Positions 44,194 to 51,818 of a stretch of DNA of 51,818 nt are shown piece after piece. Under the pieces are notes generated by a model. That model saw only the letters and a list, made by a program, of their open reading frames with translations. It was not told the DNA's origin and searched no databases. Within the stretch, counting starts at the first letter, position 1; each line of letters begins with the position of its first letter. A program made the position numbers and the translations under genes. Origin of the DNA: JAJZJT01 sp049964655 (GTDB lineage: Bacteria > Actinomycetota > Acidimicrobiia > Acidimicrobiales > RAAP-2); contig JBMFXC010000007.1 of NCBI GenBank assembly GCA_049964655.1, positions 1-51,818 of the forward strand, given 5' to 3'.

Positions 44194-46805
44194 GCACACG
44201 GACGTTCTCCACCAGCCACGTCGTGGCACTCGTCGAGCGGGCCACCCGTGTGGTCCCCGTGCTGTGGCCTCTCGAGTCGGCTGTGGCGGCCAACCCCCTC
44301 TGGGACCTGCGCTCCCACTCCTTCTCCACCGCGCTCGCCCACGCCCGACGGGCACTTGGCATCGTCGGGCTGCCGTCTGCCGACGTACTGGCCGACGCCT
44401 TCCGGGTGGGACGCCTGACCGTCGCCGACCTCGAGGCCGCCCTCGACGACGTCGGCGACCTCGAACAGTCCGACAGGGTGGCAGAGGCGGAGCCCGTCCA
44501 CCGCGGAGCACCCACCTCCTCGCCGAGCACGATCGTCACCGTCCTCGAACGCCACGACCAGCTCACCGGAGGGACGGCGGCCACCGAGGTCGACCGCGAG
44601 GTGGCCAAGTACTGCGCGGCCTACCTGGGCGGCCTGCTCGGCCCCTCGGGCGCGGCCGGCCCCTCGGGCACGGCCGGCCCCTCGGGCACGGCCGGCAACG
44701 GCTTCCTCGACCAGTGGAGGGCGGCCGTGGTCGACGATCCCGTCGCTCGGCGCTTGGGCCTCCGAGGCGTGCTCGAAGCGGTGGTCGGTGGCCCCGAGAC
44801 GGTGATCGCCACCGTCCTCGCCCGGCTCGCGCTCGACGAGATGGGTGCCGTGGAGGAGCTGACCGGGCAGTCGGCACGCCTGCTCGGGTGGGCGGCGCAC
44901 GCCAAGTGGCGGTCGCGCTGGGCCGCCGCCGACCATCCCGGCCCTGCCCTTCACCTCGTCGACTACCTCGCCGTCCGGCTCCTCTACGACCTGGCCGCCC
45001 TGGAGCACCTCGGGCACCGAGCCGGCGCCGGGGCCTGCTGCGACCACCTCCGTCCCGCTCCGGGCAACCCGCCCGAGGTCCCACCCGCTGCGCTCGTCGG
45101 GGGGGCCACCGGCGACCGCCTGGCTGGGCTCGATCCCGGTGCGGCCGCGGCGGTGTGGCTGGCCGCCTACGAGGCCCACTACCGCGACGACCTCCTGGCC
45201 GTCCTCGAGCGGCCGTCGTCGCGGCCGTCGGCACCTCCGTCACCACGAGCCCTACGTGCACAGGTGGTCTGCTGCATCGACGTCCGCTCGGAGGGGCTCC
45301 GCCGGCACCTCGAGGCGTCCGGTCACTACGAGACCTTCGGCTTCGCCGGGTTCTTCGGCGTCCCTGCTCGCGTCTGGCCCTTCGACGGCGGCAGACCCCT
45401 CGACCTGTGCCCCGTCTTGCTGCACCCGACGGTGGAACTGACCGAGGAGGCCGGCGAGGAGACCGCCGGTGAGGCGAGGCATGCCGGGCTCCGGCAGCTC
45501 GTCGTCGTCGAACGAGCGGTGGAGACCACCCGCGAAGGGCCGGTCACCTCGTACCTGCTGGCCGAGTCCGCCGGCATGGGCCTCGGACCGTTGGCAGTGC
45601 TGCGGACGGCCGCTCCGGCCACGTTCGCCCGCCTGCGCCGTTGGGTCCTCGCTCGCCTGGCTCCACCTGTGGATGTGCACCCGGTCCTGTCCGGCCCGGG
45701 AGCCCCGAGCGACGACGAGCAGGCGCTCTTCGTCGAGACGGCACTCCGGACGATGGGGCTCACCGACCGGTTCGCTCCCGTGGTGGTCCTCTGCGGGCAC
45801 GGCAGCACGACCGAGAACAACCCCTACGGCTCGGCACTCGACTGCGGTGCCTGTGGTGCGGCACGGGGAGGGACGAGCGCTCGCCTGGCCGCGGCCATGG
45901 GCAACCGGGCGGACGTGCGAGCGCTCCTGGCGGCTCGGGGCATCGTCGTCCCCGACGAGACGGTGTTCGTCGCCGCCGAGCACGACACGGCGACCGACAC
46001 CGTCACCGTCTTCCCCCCGGCCGAGCTGACACCGACCCAGGCGGACCGGCTTGCCTTGGTCGAGCAGGACCTCGCTCACGCCGGAGCCGAGCTGGCCGTG
46101 GAACGGGCTGCCACCCTGCCTGGCGCGGTGCGGCGTCCCCGCCGAGGTGCCGCTCGCCACCTGGCCACTCGTTCTGCGGACTGGGCCCAGGTCCAGCCCG
46201 AGTGGGGCCTGGCCCGCTGCGCCGCACTGGTGGTCGGACCGCGCCGGCTCACGGTGGGTGTCGACCTCGAGCGGCGCACCTTCCTCCACTCCTACGATCC
46301 CGGGACCGATCCAGACGGTGCCGCCCTCGAAGCGATCCTCACCGGGCCCATGGTCGTCGCCCAGTGGATCTCGTCCGCCTACTACCACTCGGTCGTCGAC
46401 CCCGACGTCCTCGGTGCCGGCGACAAGGTGTCCCACAACGTGGTGGCCGGCGTCGGCGTGTACCAGGGAGCCGGCGGCGACCTTCGCCTCGGCCTGCCCC
46501 GTCAGTCCGTCTTCGTCGGCGACGAGCCGTACCACGAGCCCATGCGCCTGCTCGTCGTGGTCGTCGCCCCTCGGGACCGCGTCGACGCCGTCGTCGCCCG
46601 CAACCCTGTCGTCGCCGAGCTGGTCGACGGCGAGTGGGTCCACCTCGCGGTACTCGACGACGACCGGTTCTGGCGGCGTCTGCCGGGCGGGGGCTGGCGG
46701 CAGTGGCAGCACGCCCGGACCGGCGAGCACCAACCGGACCGACTGGGCAGACCGTACGAGGTGGCCCCCACCGGTGGCCACGGAGAGGAGGAACAACATG
46801 GATGA
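44190..46805 (+). CDS. dabA: DabA, carbonic-anhydrase-like subunit (DUF2309)
   Basis: This 871-aa cytoplasmic, membrane-associated zinc protein is thought to hydrate CO2 to bicarbonate in one direction when coupled to DabB. The start region WPLESAVAANPLWDLRSHSF is typical. The proposed zinc/catalytic residues are Cys362 and Asp364 (VVCCIDVRSEG), His537 (LCGHGSTTENNPY) and Cys552 (ALDCGACGAA). Their spacing matches the residues I recall for Halothiobacillus DabA (C351, D353, H524, C539). A collagen-like GPSGTA repeat at about 151-168 is an unusual insertion encoded by 18-bp units. The ATG overlaps the dabB stop. Confidence 0.93.
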   Translation: MSTRTFSTSHVVALVERATRVVPVLWPLESAVAANPLWDLRSHSFSTALAHARRALGIVGLPSADVLADAFRVGRLTVADLEAALDDVGDLEQSDRVAEAEPVHRGAPTSSPSTIVTVLERHDQLTGGTAATEVDREVAKYCAAYLGGLLGPSGAAGPSGTAGPSGTAGNGFLDQWRAAVVDDPVARRLGLRGVLEAVVGGPETVIATVLARLALDEMGAVEELTGQSARLLGWAAHAKWRSRWAAADHPGPALHLVDYLAVRLLYDLAALEHLGHRAGAGACCDHLRPAPGNPPEVPPAALVGGATGDRLAGLDPGAAAAVWLAAYEAHYRDDLLAVLERPSSRPSAPPSPRALRAQVVCCIDVRSEGLRRHLEASGHYETFGFAGFFGVPARVWPFDGGRPLDLCPVLLHPTVELTEEAGEETAGEARHAGLRQLVVVERAVETTREGPVTSYLLAESAGMGLGPLAVLRTAAPATFARLRRWVLARLAPPVDVHPVLSGPGAPSDDEQALFVETALRTMGLTDRFAPVVVLCGHGSTTENNPYGSALDCGACGAARGGTSARLAAAMGNRADVRALLAARGIVVPDETVFVAAEHDTATDTVTVFPPAELTPTQADRLALVEQDLAHAGAELAVERAATLPGAVRRPRRGAARHLATRSADWAQVQPEWGLARCAALVVGPRRLTVGVDLERRTFLHSYDPGTDPDGAALEAILTGPMVVAQWISSAYYHSVVDPDVLGAGDKVSHNVVAGVGVYQGAGGDLRLGLPRQSVFVGDEPYHEPMRLLVVVVAPRDRVDAVVARNPVVAELVDGEWVHLAVLDDDRFWRRLPGGGWRQWQHARTGEHQPDRLGRPYEVAPTGGHGEEEQHG
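44640..44693. repeat. three 18-bp tandem units inside dabA
   Basis: GGCCCCTCGGGCRCGGCC begins at 44640, 44658 and 44676 and encodes GPSGAA/GPSGTA. Confidence 0.85.
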
Positions 46806-47124
46806 ACGATGGGGGCTTGCCCCCATGGTCAAGGTCGAGGTCGTCGTCTCGGGCGAGGACACCCAGGTGGTCACCGACCTGTTCTCGACGGCAGGGGCGG
46901 TGGGGTTCACCGCGGTGGCCAACGTGTCGGGCGTCGGCCACGGCGGTGCCCACCAGGGGAGACTGGCCTTCAACGACAGGAACGCCCTGGCGCTCCTGAT
47001 GGTGGTCCTTCCCCCCGACGGCGTGGACCGCCTCCTCGACGGGCTGCGGTCGCTCCTCGCCGAGCGTCCCGGCGTGCTGTTCGTGTCCGACACGTATGTG
47101 AGCCGTCCGGAGTACTTCCGATGA
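46798..47124 (+). CDS. PII-like regulatory protein of the DAB operon
   Basis: The 108-aa protein has a PII/CutA-like ferredoxin fold: MVKVEVVVSGEDTQVVTDLF, VGFTAVANVSGVGHGGAHQG (T-loop region), LLMVVLPPDGVDRLLDGLRS and the C-terminal VLFVSDTYVSRPEYFR. The last string resembles PII-like proteins I know from other dabA neighbourhoods. These are thought to sense adenine nucleotides or bicarbonate and gate transport. The uridylylated Tyr of GlnB is not obvious. The ATG lies 8 nt inside dabA, and the stop overlaps fabI in ATGA. Confidence 0.8.
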   Translation: MDERWGLAPMVKVEVVVSGEDTQVVTDLFSTAGAVGFTAVANVSGVGHGGAHQGRLAFNDRNALALLMVVLPPDGVDRLLDGLRSLLAERPGVLFVSDTYVSRPEYFR

Positions 47125-48080
47125 CCCGCACCGCACCGTCCTCGGGGTCGCGGGCCGACGAACGCCTCGACACCGGCGGCCGGCTCGACGGGTTCCGGCT
47201 GCTCGTGACCGGCATCGCCACCGCAGACAGCATTGCCTTTGCGACTGCTCGCTCCGCCCAGCGCGCCGGGGCACGGGTGGTCGCAAGTGCCTTTCCCCGC
47301 GACGGCGACCGAGCCCGCCAGGCCGTCGCAACGCTGGACAACCCCATCCCCGTCGTCGAGTGCGACGCGACGTCCGCGGACGACCTGGGCCGACTCGGAG
47401 CAATCGTCGACAAGCTTCTCGGAGGGCTCGACGGCGTCGTGCACGCCATCGCCTACGCCCCGGCCGAGCTGCTCGGCGGGACGCTGCTTGACGCGCCGAC
47501 CGACAGGGTCGGGATCGCCTTCACGACCAGCGTGGTGAGCTACGTCGCCCTCGGCCGGCTCCTCGCCGGACTGGCGCCGACGGCCGGCGGGTCGCTCGTC
47601 GGGCTCGACTTCGACGCCTCGGGGGCTTGGCCCGTCTACAACTGGATGGGCATCTGCAAGGCAGCCCTCGAGTCGGCCAACCGCTACCTGGCCCGCGACC
47701 TCGGACCGCGGCGGATCCGGGCCAACTTGGTCGCCGCCGGCCCGCTCCACACCCGGGCGGCCGACGCCATCCCCGGGTTCGGGCACCTCCTCGAGGCATG
47801 GGAGACGACCGCCCCGCTCGGATGGGACCCCACCGACGCCGACGTCGCGGCCGACGCGGTGTGCTTCCTCCTGTCGGAGGCCGCCGCGGCCATCACCGGC
47901 GAGATCCTCCATGTCGACGGCGGCTACCACGCCATGGCGGCGCCGCTGCGTCCGATCGCCGGCGAGCCGACAGACCCGTCGACAAGCCAGGCGGCGACGC
48001 ACGACGACGACGTCACGGACGTGGACGACGGCCGACCGTTCGACATGACGCAAGCGGTCAGGGAAGGAGTAACGCGATGA
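47121..48080 (+). CDS. fabI: InhA-type enoyl-[acyl-carrier-protein] reductase
   Basis: The 319-aa short-chain dehydrogenase reduces trans-2-enoyl-ACP in fatty-acid elongation. It has the NADH motif GIATADSIAFATA, ECDATSADDLGRL, AIAYAPAELLGG and the active-site YNWMGICKAALES with Tyr173 and Lys180 in the YX6K spacing of FabI/InhA. RIRANLVAAGPLHTRAADAI also resembles InhA. A C-terminal acidic tail of about 40 residues is extra. Its position in the middle of a bicarbonate-accumulation operon, coupled by ATGA on both sides, is unusual. Confidence 0.88.
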   Translation: MTRTAPSSGSRADERLDTGGRLDGFRLLVTGIATADSIAFATARSAQRAGARVVASAFPRDGDRARQAVATLDNPIPVVECDATSADDLGRLGAIVDKLLGGLDGVVHAIAYAPAELLGGTLLDAPTDRVGIAFTTSVVSYVALGRLLAGLAPTAGGSLVGLDFDASGAWPVYNWMGICKAALESANRYLARDLGPRRIRANLVAAGPLHTRAADAIPGFGHLLEAWETTAPLGWDPTDADVAADAVCFLLSEAAAAITGEILHVDGGYHAMAAPLRPIAGEPTDPSTSQAATHDDDVTDVDDGRPFDMTQAVREGVTR

Positions 48081-48853
48081 CCGTGCCAGCTGGGCTACAA
48101 CGAGGTGGCACCCCCCGCCACGGTGGTGGCGAGCGCCGACGGCGATCCAACCAGTGGAGTCCCGACCCGGGAAGCTCACCCCCGCCGTGCTGGCAGGAGG
48201 CGGCGAGCGACGGCGACCGGCTGCGGTTCGCCTGTGCCACGCTCGCCCGCCACGGCATCGCCGTCGCCCCCGCCCAGGACGGCCATCCCGCACAGATCGA
48301 GCGTCGCTTGGTGGCCGACGTCCGCTCCGCCTTCGAGGCCTCCGATGGCGCCGTGGTGTTCTGGACCGCCGAAGAGCACGCCCGCTCCCTCGGACCCGAC
48401 GGCACGTTGCTCGGTCGCCTGGTGGTCCACGTGCACGGTCCCGGCGTGGCGCGAGCCGCCACCGCCGCCTTCGAGCAGGCCGGACTCGCCGTGGATCCAG
48501 GACCAGTGCCGGGCGTCCTGCTCGTCGGTCCGGACCAGACCGAGGAGGACCCGACCACCGACTGGTTCGCGGGCATCGAGGTGCGGGGGGTCCGCACGGC
48601 ACGCCACCAGCCCGACGCCTCCGAGGTGAGCCGGAGGCTCGAGGCGACGACTCTTTGCGTCGAACGCGTCGACGCTCGTGACGACGGTTCGTTCGTCGTC
48701 GTGCTCACTCGCCACGACGGGGCACTGCTCACCGACTCCGACGTCGCCGACGCGCTCTCTGCACTGGGAGGCTTCTTCGGCTGGGAGAGCCTCGCCAAGG
48801 TGCGACCCGACGTCCTCGCTCCTCGCGGCGAGCAGCGTCGTCGCCTCCCGTGA
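48077..48853 (+). CDS. conserved-looking hypothetical protein in the dab operon
   Basis: The 258-aa soluble protein has no family I can name. The first 45 residues are Gly/Arg/Pro-rich. After that it reads as an alpha/beta fold with LRFACATLARHGIAVAPAQD, SDGAVVFWTAEEHARSLGPD, GRLVVHVHGPGVARAATAAF, TTLCVERVDARDDGSFVVVL and a C-terminal LGGFFGWESLAKVRPDV. There are no membrane segments and no cysteine motif. It overlaps fabI (ATGA) and the DUF6671 gene (GTGA), so it is almost certainly expressed with the DAB genes. Confidence 0.7.
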   Translation: MTVPAGLQRGGTPRHGGGERRRRSNQWSPDPGSSPPPCWQEAASDGDRLRFACATLARHGIAVAPAQDGHPAQIERRLVADVRSAFEASDGAVVFWTAEEHARSLGPDGTLLGRLVVHVHGPGVARAATAAFEQAGLAVDPGPVPGVLLVGPDQTEEDPTTDWFAGIEVRGVRTARHQPDASEVSRRLEATTLCVERVDARDDGSFVVVLTRHDGALLTDSDVADALSALGGFFGWESLAKVRPDVLAPRGEQRRRLP

Positions 48854-49704
48854 CGGCGACCCAGGCCACCTACTCGGGGCGGACGGCGGCGCTGGCCACC
48901 AAGCACGGTAAAGGGCCGCTCATCGCTACCCCCCTCGCTGCCGTCGGCCTCGAGGTAGTCGTGACGCCCGTCGACACCGACAGCTTCGGCACCTTCACCG
49001 GCGAGGTCCCGCGTCGTGGTTCGCCCCTCGAGGTGGCCGTGCGCAAAGCCCGAGCCGCCATCGAGGCCTCTGGGCTCGACGTGGGCCTGGCCTCCGAAGG
49101 GTCCTTCGGTCCGCATCCGGCGATGCCCGTCGTGACCACCGATCTCGAGCTGGTCGTCCTGGTCGACGACCGCCTCGGGGTCACCGTGTCGGAACGGGTC
49201 GTCACCACGGCGACGGCGGCGGCATCACTCGAAGTGACCGCCACCACCGGCTCCGCCGAGCTCGAACGCTTCTGCAACCAGGTCGGCTTTCCCGACCAGG
49301 CGCTGATCTGCCGGCCGGCCGACGGCACGCGGCAGGCGATCACCAAGGCCATCACCTCCCTCGACGAGCTCCGCCGGGCCGTCCGCACCGCCACGGGGGC
49401 CTCCCGCGACCGACGCGCCGTGGTCGAGACCGACCTGCGCGCCCACCTCTGCCCCACGCGCCGGGTAGCCATCGTCGAGGCCGCGACCCGCCTGGCCCGG
49501 CGCCTGGCCTCACGCTGTCCCCGGTGCGACACCCCTGGCTTCGGACAGGTGGGGACCGAGGCAGGGCTCCCGTGCCGGTGGTGTGGCCTGCCCACCGACG
49601 CGCCAGCTGCACTCGTCGACGCGTGTGCGCGCTGCGACTTCCGGCAACGCCGGCCCGTCGCCGGCGACGCCGACCCGTCGACCTGTCCGGCCTGCAACCC
49701 CTGA
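48850..49704 (+). CDS. DUF6671 family protein with C-terminal zinc ribbons
   Basis: The 284-aa protein opens with YSGRTAALATKHGKGPLIAT and has DTDSFGTFTGEVPRR, AVRKARAAIEASGLDVGLAS and EGSFGPHPAMPVVTTDLELV, strings I associate with DUF6671. The C-terminal 75 residues carry four CxxC pairs (CPRC, CRWC, CARC, CPAC), enough for two zinc ribbons. The N-terminal domain looks like a nucleotide- or metal-dependent fold with conserved His, Asp and Glu, but no reaction is known. It is the last gene of the overlapping dab operon. Confidence 0.75.
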   Translation: MTATQATYSGRTAALATKHGKGPLIATPLAAVGLEVVVTPVDTDSFGTFTGEVPRRGSPLEVAVRKARAAIEASGLDVGLASEGSFGPHPAMPVVTTDLELVVLVDDRLGVTVSERVVTTATAAASLEVTATTGSAELERFCNQVGFPDQALICRPADGTRQAITKAITSLDELRRAVRTATGASRDRRAVVETDLRAHLCPTRRVAIVEAATRLARRLASRCPRCDTPGFGQVGTEAGLPCRWCGLPTDAPAALVDACARCDFRQRRPVAGDADPSTCPACNP

Positions 49705-49901
49705 CCGACTGCCTCCCCGGGGGTGACCAGGGCGCCGGCCAGCCTGCAACCCCGGACGGTCGAGCGCCGGCCCGGCCCGGTCCCGTCCACTCCGCCTGGC
49801 AACAGCACGTGCCAGCTCCCCGGCGAGCCGACGCGCAAGGAGCCGAGCAAGTGCGGTGACGACGGTGGGATCGACCCGTCCAGATCACCATCGGAGCTGC
49901 C
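49705..49901. other. 197-bp gap after the dab operon
   Basis: I see no strong hairpin. GGAG lies 6 nt before the GTG at 49902, and no clear promoter was found, so read-through from the dab operon cannot be excluded. Confidence 0.3.
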
Positions 49902-50693
49902 GTGCCCTCGACCACAGACTCGACCACAGACCCTCGGCCGATGGCGGCCGTCCTGCAGGTGACCGCCTGGCACGACCCGGTCGTCGACGCCCACGGGATG
50001 CATCCCTGTTCGCGCTACGTCGAGCTCTACTGGCTCGGCGTGCTCGGTCCGTCGACGACGTGGTTGCTGCGCCGCGTCACCTACGGCCTCGAAGTGCACG
50101 AAACGGGCTTCGCCCTCGACCTCGTCGAGACCGCCTGCTCCCTCGGACTGGGAGGGAGACTGGGCCCCAACTCGTCCTTCCGGCGGGCCCTTCGCCGGCT
50201 CGTCACCTTCGAGCTGGCTCGCCCCTCCGGTCCCTCGGGCCTCGCCGTCCGTACACGGGTTCCCCCACTCCCGCTCCGTCATCTCCAACGACTTCCGGTG
50301 TCGTTGCAACGGAGCCACCAGCGCTACCTCGAAGAGCAGCTGCTCGACGACGTCGAGCGCAGTCGACGACGAGCGACCCGTCTGGCCGCCGGGCTGGCCG
50401 CCTCGGGGCAGGATGCTCGGGCCATCGAAGCCGCGCTCGCCCGCTGGCAGTTCCACCCCGCCGTCGCCTACCAGGTCGCTCGCGACGTCTTGGGCGGGGG
50501 CGGCGTCGCGGCAGCCGTCCCCGCTCGCACCGGTGACGCCAGCACCGGTGACGCTCGCACCGGTGACGCTCGCACCGGTGACGCCAGCACCGGTGACGCC
50601 AGCACCGGTGACGCCAGCCAGGACGGGACAGCCGCCCTCGGCGGAGGGCTCTACCCGGACGGGCCGCGACCGGTCTTGAGGGTTCCCCGGTAG
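49902..50693 (+). CDS. conserved actinobacterial hypothetical with pentapeptide-repeat tail
   Basis: The 263-aa soluble protein has a conserved N-terminal half: AWHDPVVDAHGMHPCSRYVE, LYWLGVLGPSTTWLLRRVTY and LDLVETACSLGLGGRLGPNS, then a basic helical segment. I recall similar proteins of unknown function in many actinobacteria. The C-terminus carries six TGDAS/TGDAR repeats encoded by 15-bp units. The GTG at 49902 is the likely start; an in-frame ATG 13 codons later is an alternative. The stop codon TAG is the first half of the next gene's -10 hexamer. Confidence 0.65.
   Translation: MPSTTDSTTDPRPMAAVLQVTAWHDPVVDAHGMHPCSRYVELYWLGVLGPSTTWLLRRVTYGLEVHETGFALDLVETACSLGLGGRLGPNSSFRRALRRLVTFELARPSGPSGLAVRTRVPPLPLRHLQRLPVSLQRSHQRYLEEQLLDDVERSRRRATRLAAGLAASGQDARAIEAALARWQFHPAVAYQVARDVLGGGGVAAAVPARTGDASTGDARTGDARTGDASTGDASTGDASQDGTAALGGGLYPDGPRPVLRVPR
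50529..50618. repeat. six 15-bp tandem units encoding TGDAS/TGDAR
   Basis: ACCGGTGACGCCAGC or ACCGGTGACGCTCGC begins at 50529, 50544, 50559, 50574, 50589 and 50604. Confidence 0.9.
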
Positions 50694-50696
50694 GTT
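50691..50696 (+). promoter_or_regulatory. -10 hexamer TAGGTT of the aldo/keto reductase (leaderless type)
   Basis: TAGGTT includes the TAG stop of the preceding gene and is 6 nt before the ATG at 50703. Confidence 0.55.
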
Positions 50697-50702
50697 GGGC
50701 CC

Positions 50703-51674
<972 letters not shown>

Positions 51675-51818
51675 GCCAGAGCACGCGCCGCGAAGGGGCA
51701 GGCCCTCTCCGACGGGCTCGCCTCGGGGCATCCACCCGGCCTTGCCCCTACTCGCTCAGCTGACGGCTCCTCCGGGTCGGCGGCTCCTCCGGGTCGGCGG
51801 CTCCTCCGGGTCGGCGGC
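51675..51818. other. right-edge intergenic sequence
   Basis: There is no gene here. GGGCAGGCC and GGCCTTGCCC could pair imperfectly with a long loop. A 17-bp tandem repeat starts at 51764 and continues off the window. Confidence 0.4.
51764..51818. repeat. 17-bp tandem repeat, three copies plus, truncated by window edge
   Basis: CGGCTCCTCCGGGTCGG occurs at 51764, 51781 and 51798, with CGGC beginning a fourth. Confidence 0.85.

Noticed and set aside
45252..48602. 1116-aa minus-strand open frame antisense to dabA, the PII-like gene and fabI
   Set aside because: High GC removes stop codons on the opposite strand. The plus-strand proteins have recognisable motifs and overlapping starts and stops, while the antisense product has none.

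Overview
This 51.8 kb window is a very GC-rich chromosomal segment with dense, mostly overlapping genes. It carries coenzyme F420 genes (cofD, cofE), an InhA-type enoyl-ACP reductase, an actinobacterial GT2/DUF5719 gene pair, a biotin carboxylase-BCCP fusion and a stand-alone methylmalonyl-CoA mutase catalytic subunit. Together these point to an actinobacterium, most plausibly of class Acidimicrobiia. That placement is inference: no rRNA or other phylogenetic marker is present. I found no tRNA, rRNA, CRISPR array, transposase or phage gene.

Layout. (1) 1-3818, minus strand: a CPBP protease, a large GT-C-like membrane protein and the start of a secreted serine-rich protein that runs off the left edge. 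(2) 4002-6251: ftsH, followed by a non-coding 18-bp tandem repeat. (3) About 6.4-27.6 kb: a cell-surface polysaccharide region. It encodes a giant membrane GT2 with DUF5719, three GT4 and two small GT2 glycosyltransferases, and nucleotide-sugar enzymes (RmlB, RmlD, UDP-glucose dehydrogenase, UDP-glucuronate decarboxylase-like, Rmd-like reductase, a UDP-glucose-4-epimerase-like protein and an NDP-sugar pyrophosphorylase). A divergent cofD-cofE pair sits inside it. (4) 27.7-31.6 kb: birA back to back with accA3, then an M20 amidohydrolase. (5) 31.7-33.5 kb: an autoregulated-looking marR-MFS efflux pair with a perfect 22-bp operator. (6) 33.6-42.0 kb: single genes for methylmalonyl-CoA mutase, a fatty-acid desaturase, a rhodanese-MoeB fusion of inverted domain order, nitroreductases (one internally deleted), a beta-helix protein, a DUF1801 protein and a quinone oxidoreductase. 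(7) 42.2-49.7 kb: the most striking unit. A divergent winged-helix regulator faces a tightly overlapping operon of dabB, dabA, a PII-like protein, an InhA-type fabI, an unknown protein and a DUF6671 zinc-ribbon protein. (8) 49.9-51.7 kb: a conserved hypothetical with a pentapeptide-repeat tail and an aldo/keto reductase.

How the genes may work together. The DAB operon encodes an energy-coupled inorganic-carbon (bicarbonate) accumulation system, with a PII-like protein as likely regulator. No RuBisCO or carboxysome gene is visible. Instead fabI is in the same transcript and the biotin-dependent carboxylase and biotin ligase are 12-14 kb away. I therefore propose, as inference, that the bicarbonate feeds acyl-CoA carboxylation and fatty-acid synthesis.

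Two sequence-level patterns recur through the window. At least nine genes have a TANNNT -10-like hexamer 5-7 nt before the start codon (six nt in seven of them), a signature of leaderless transcripts. At least twelve short tandem repeats with 9-22 bp units occur in about 52 kb. Those clearly inside genes have units that are multiples of three, whereas most of those outside genes or at a stop codon do not.
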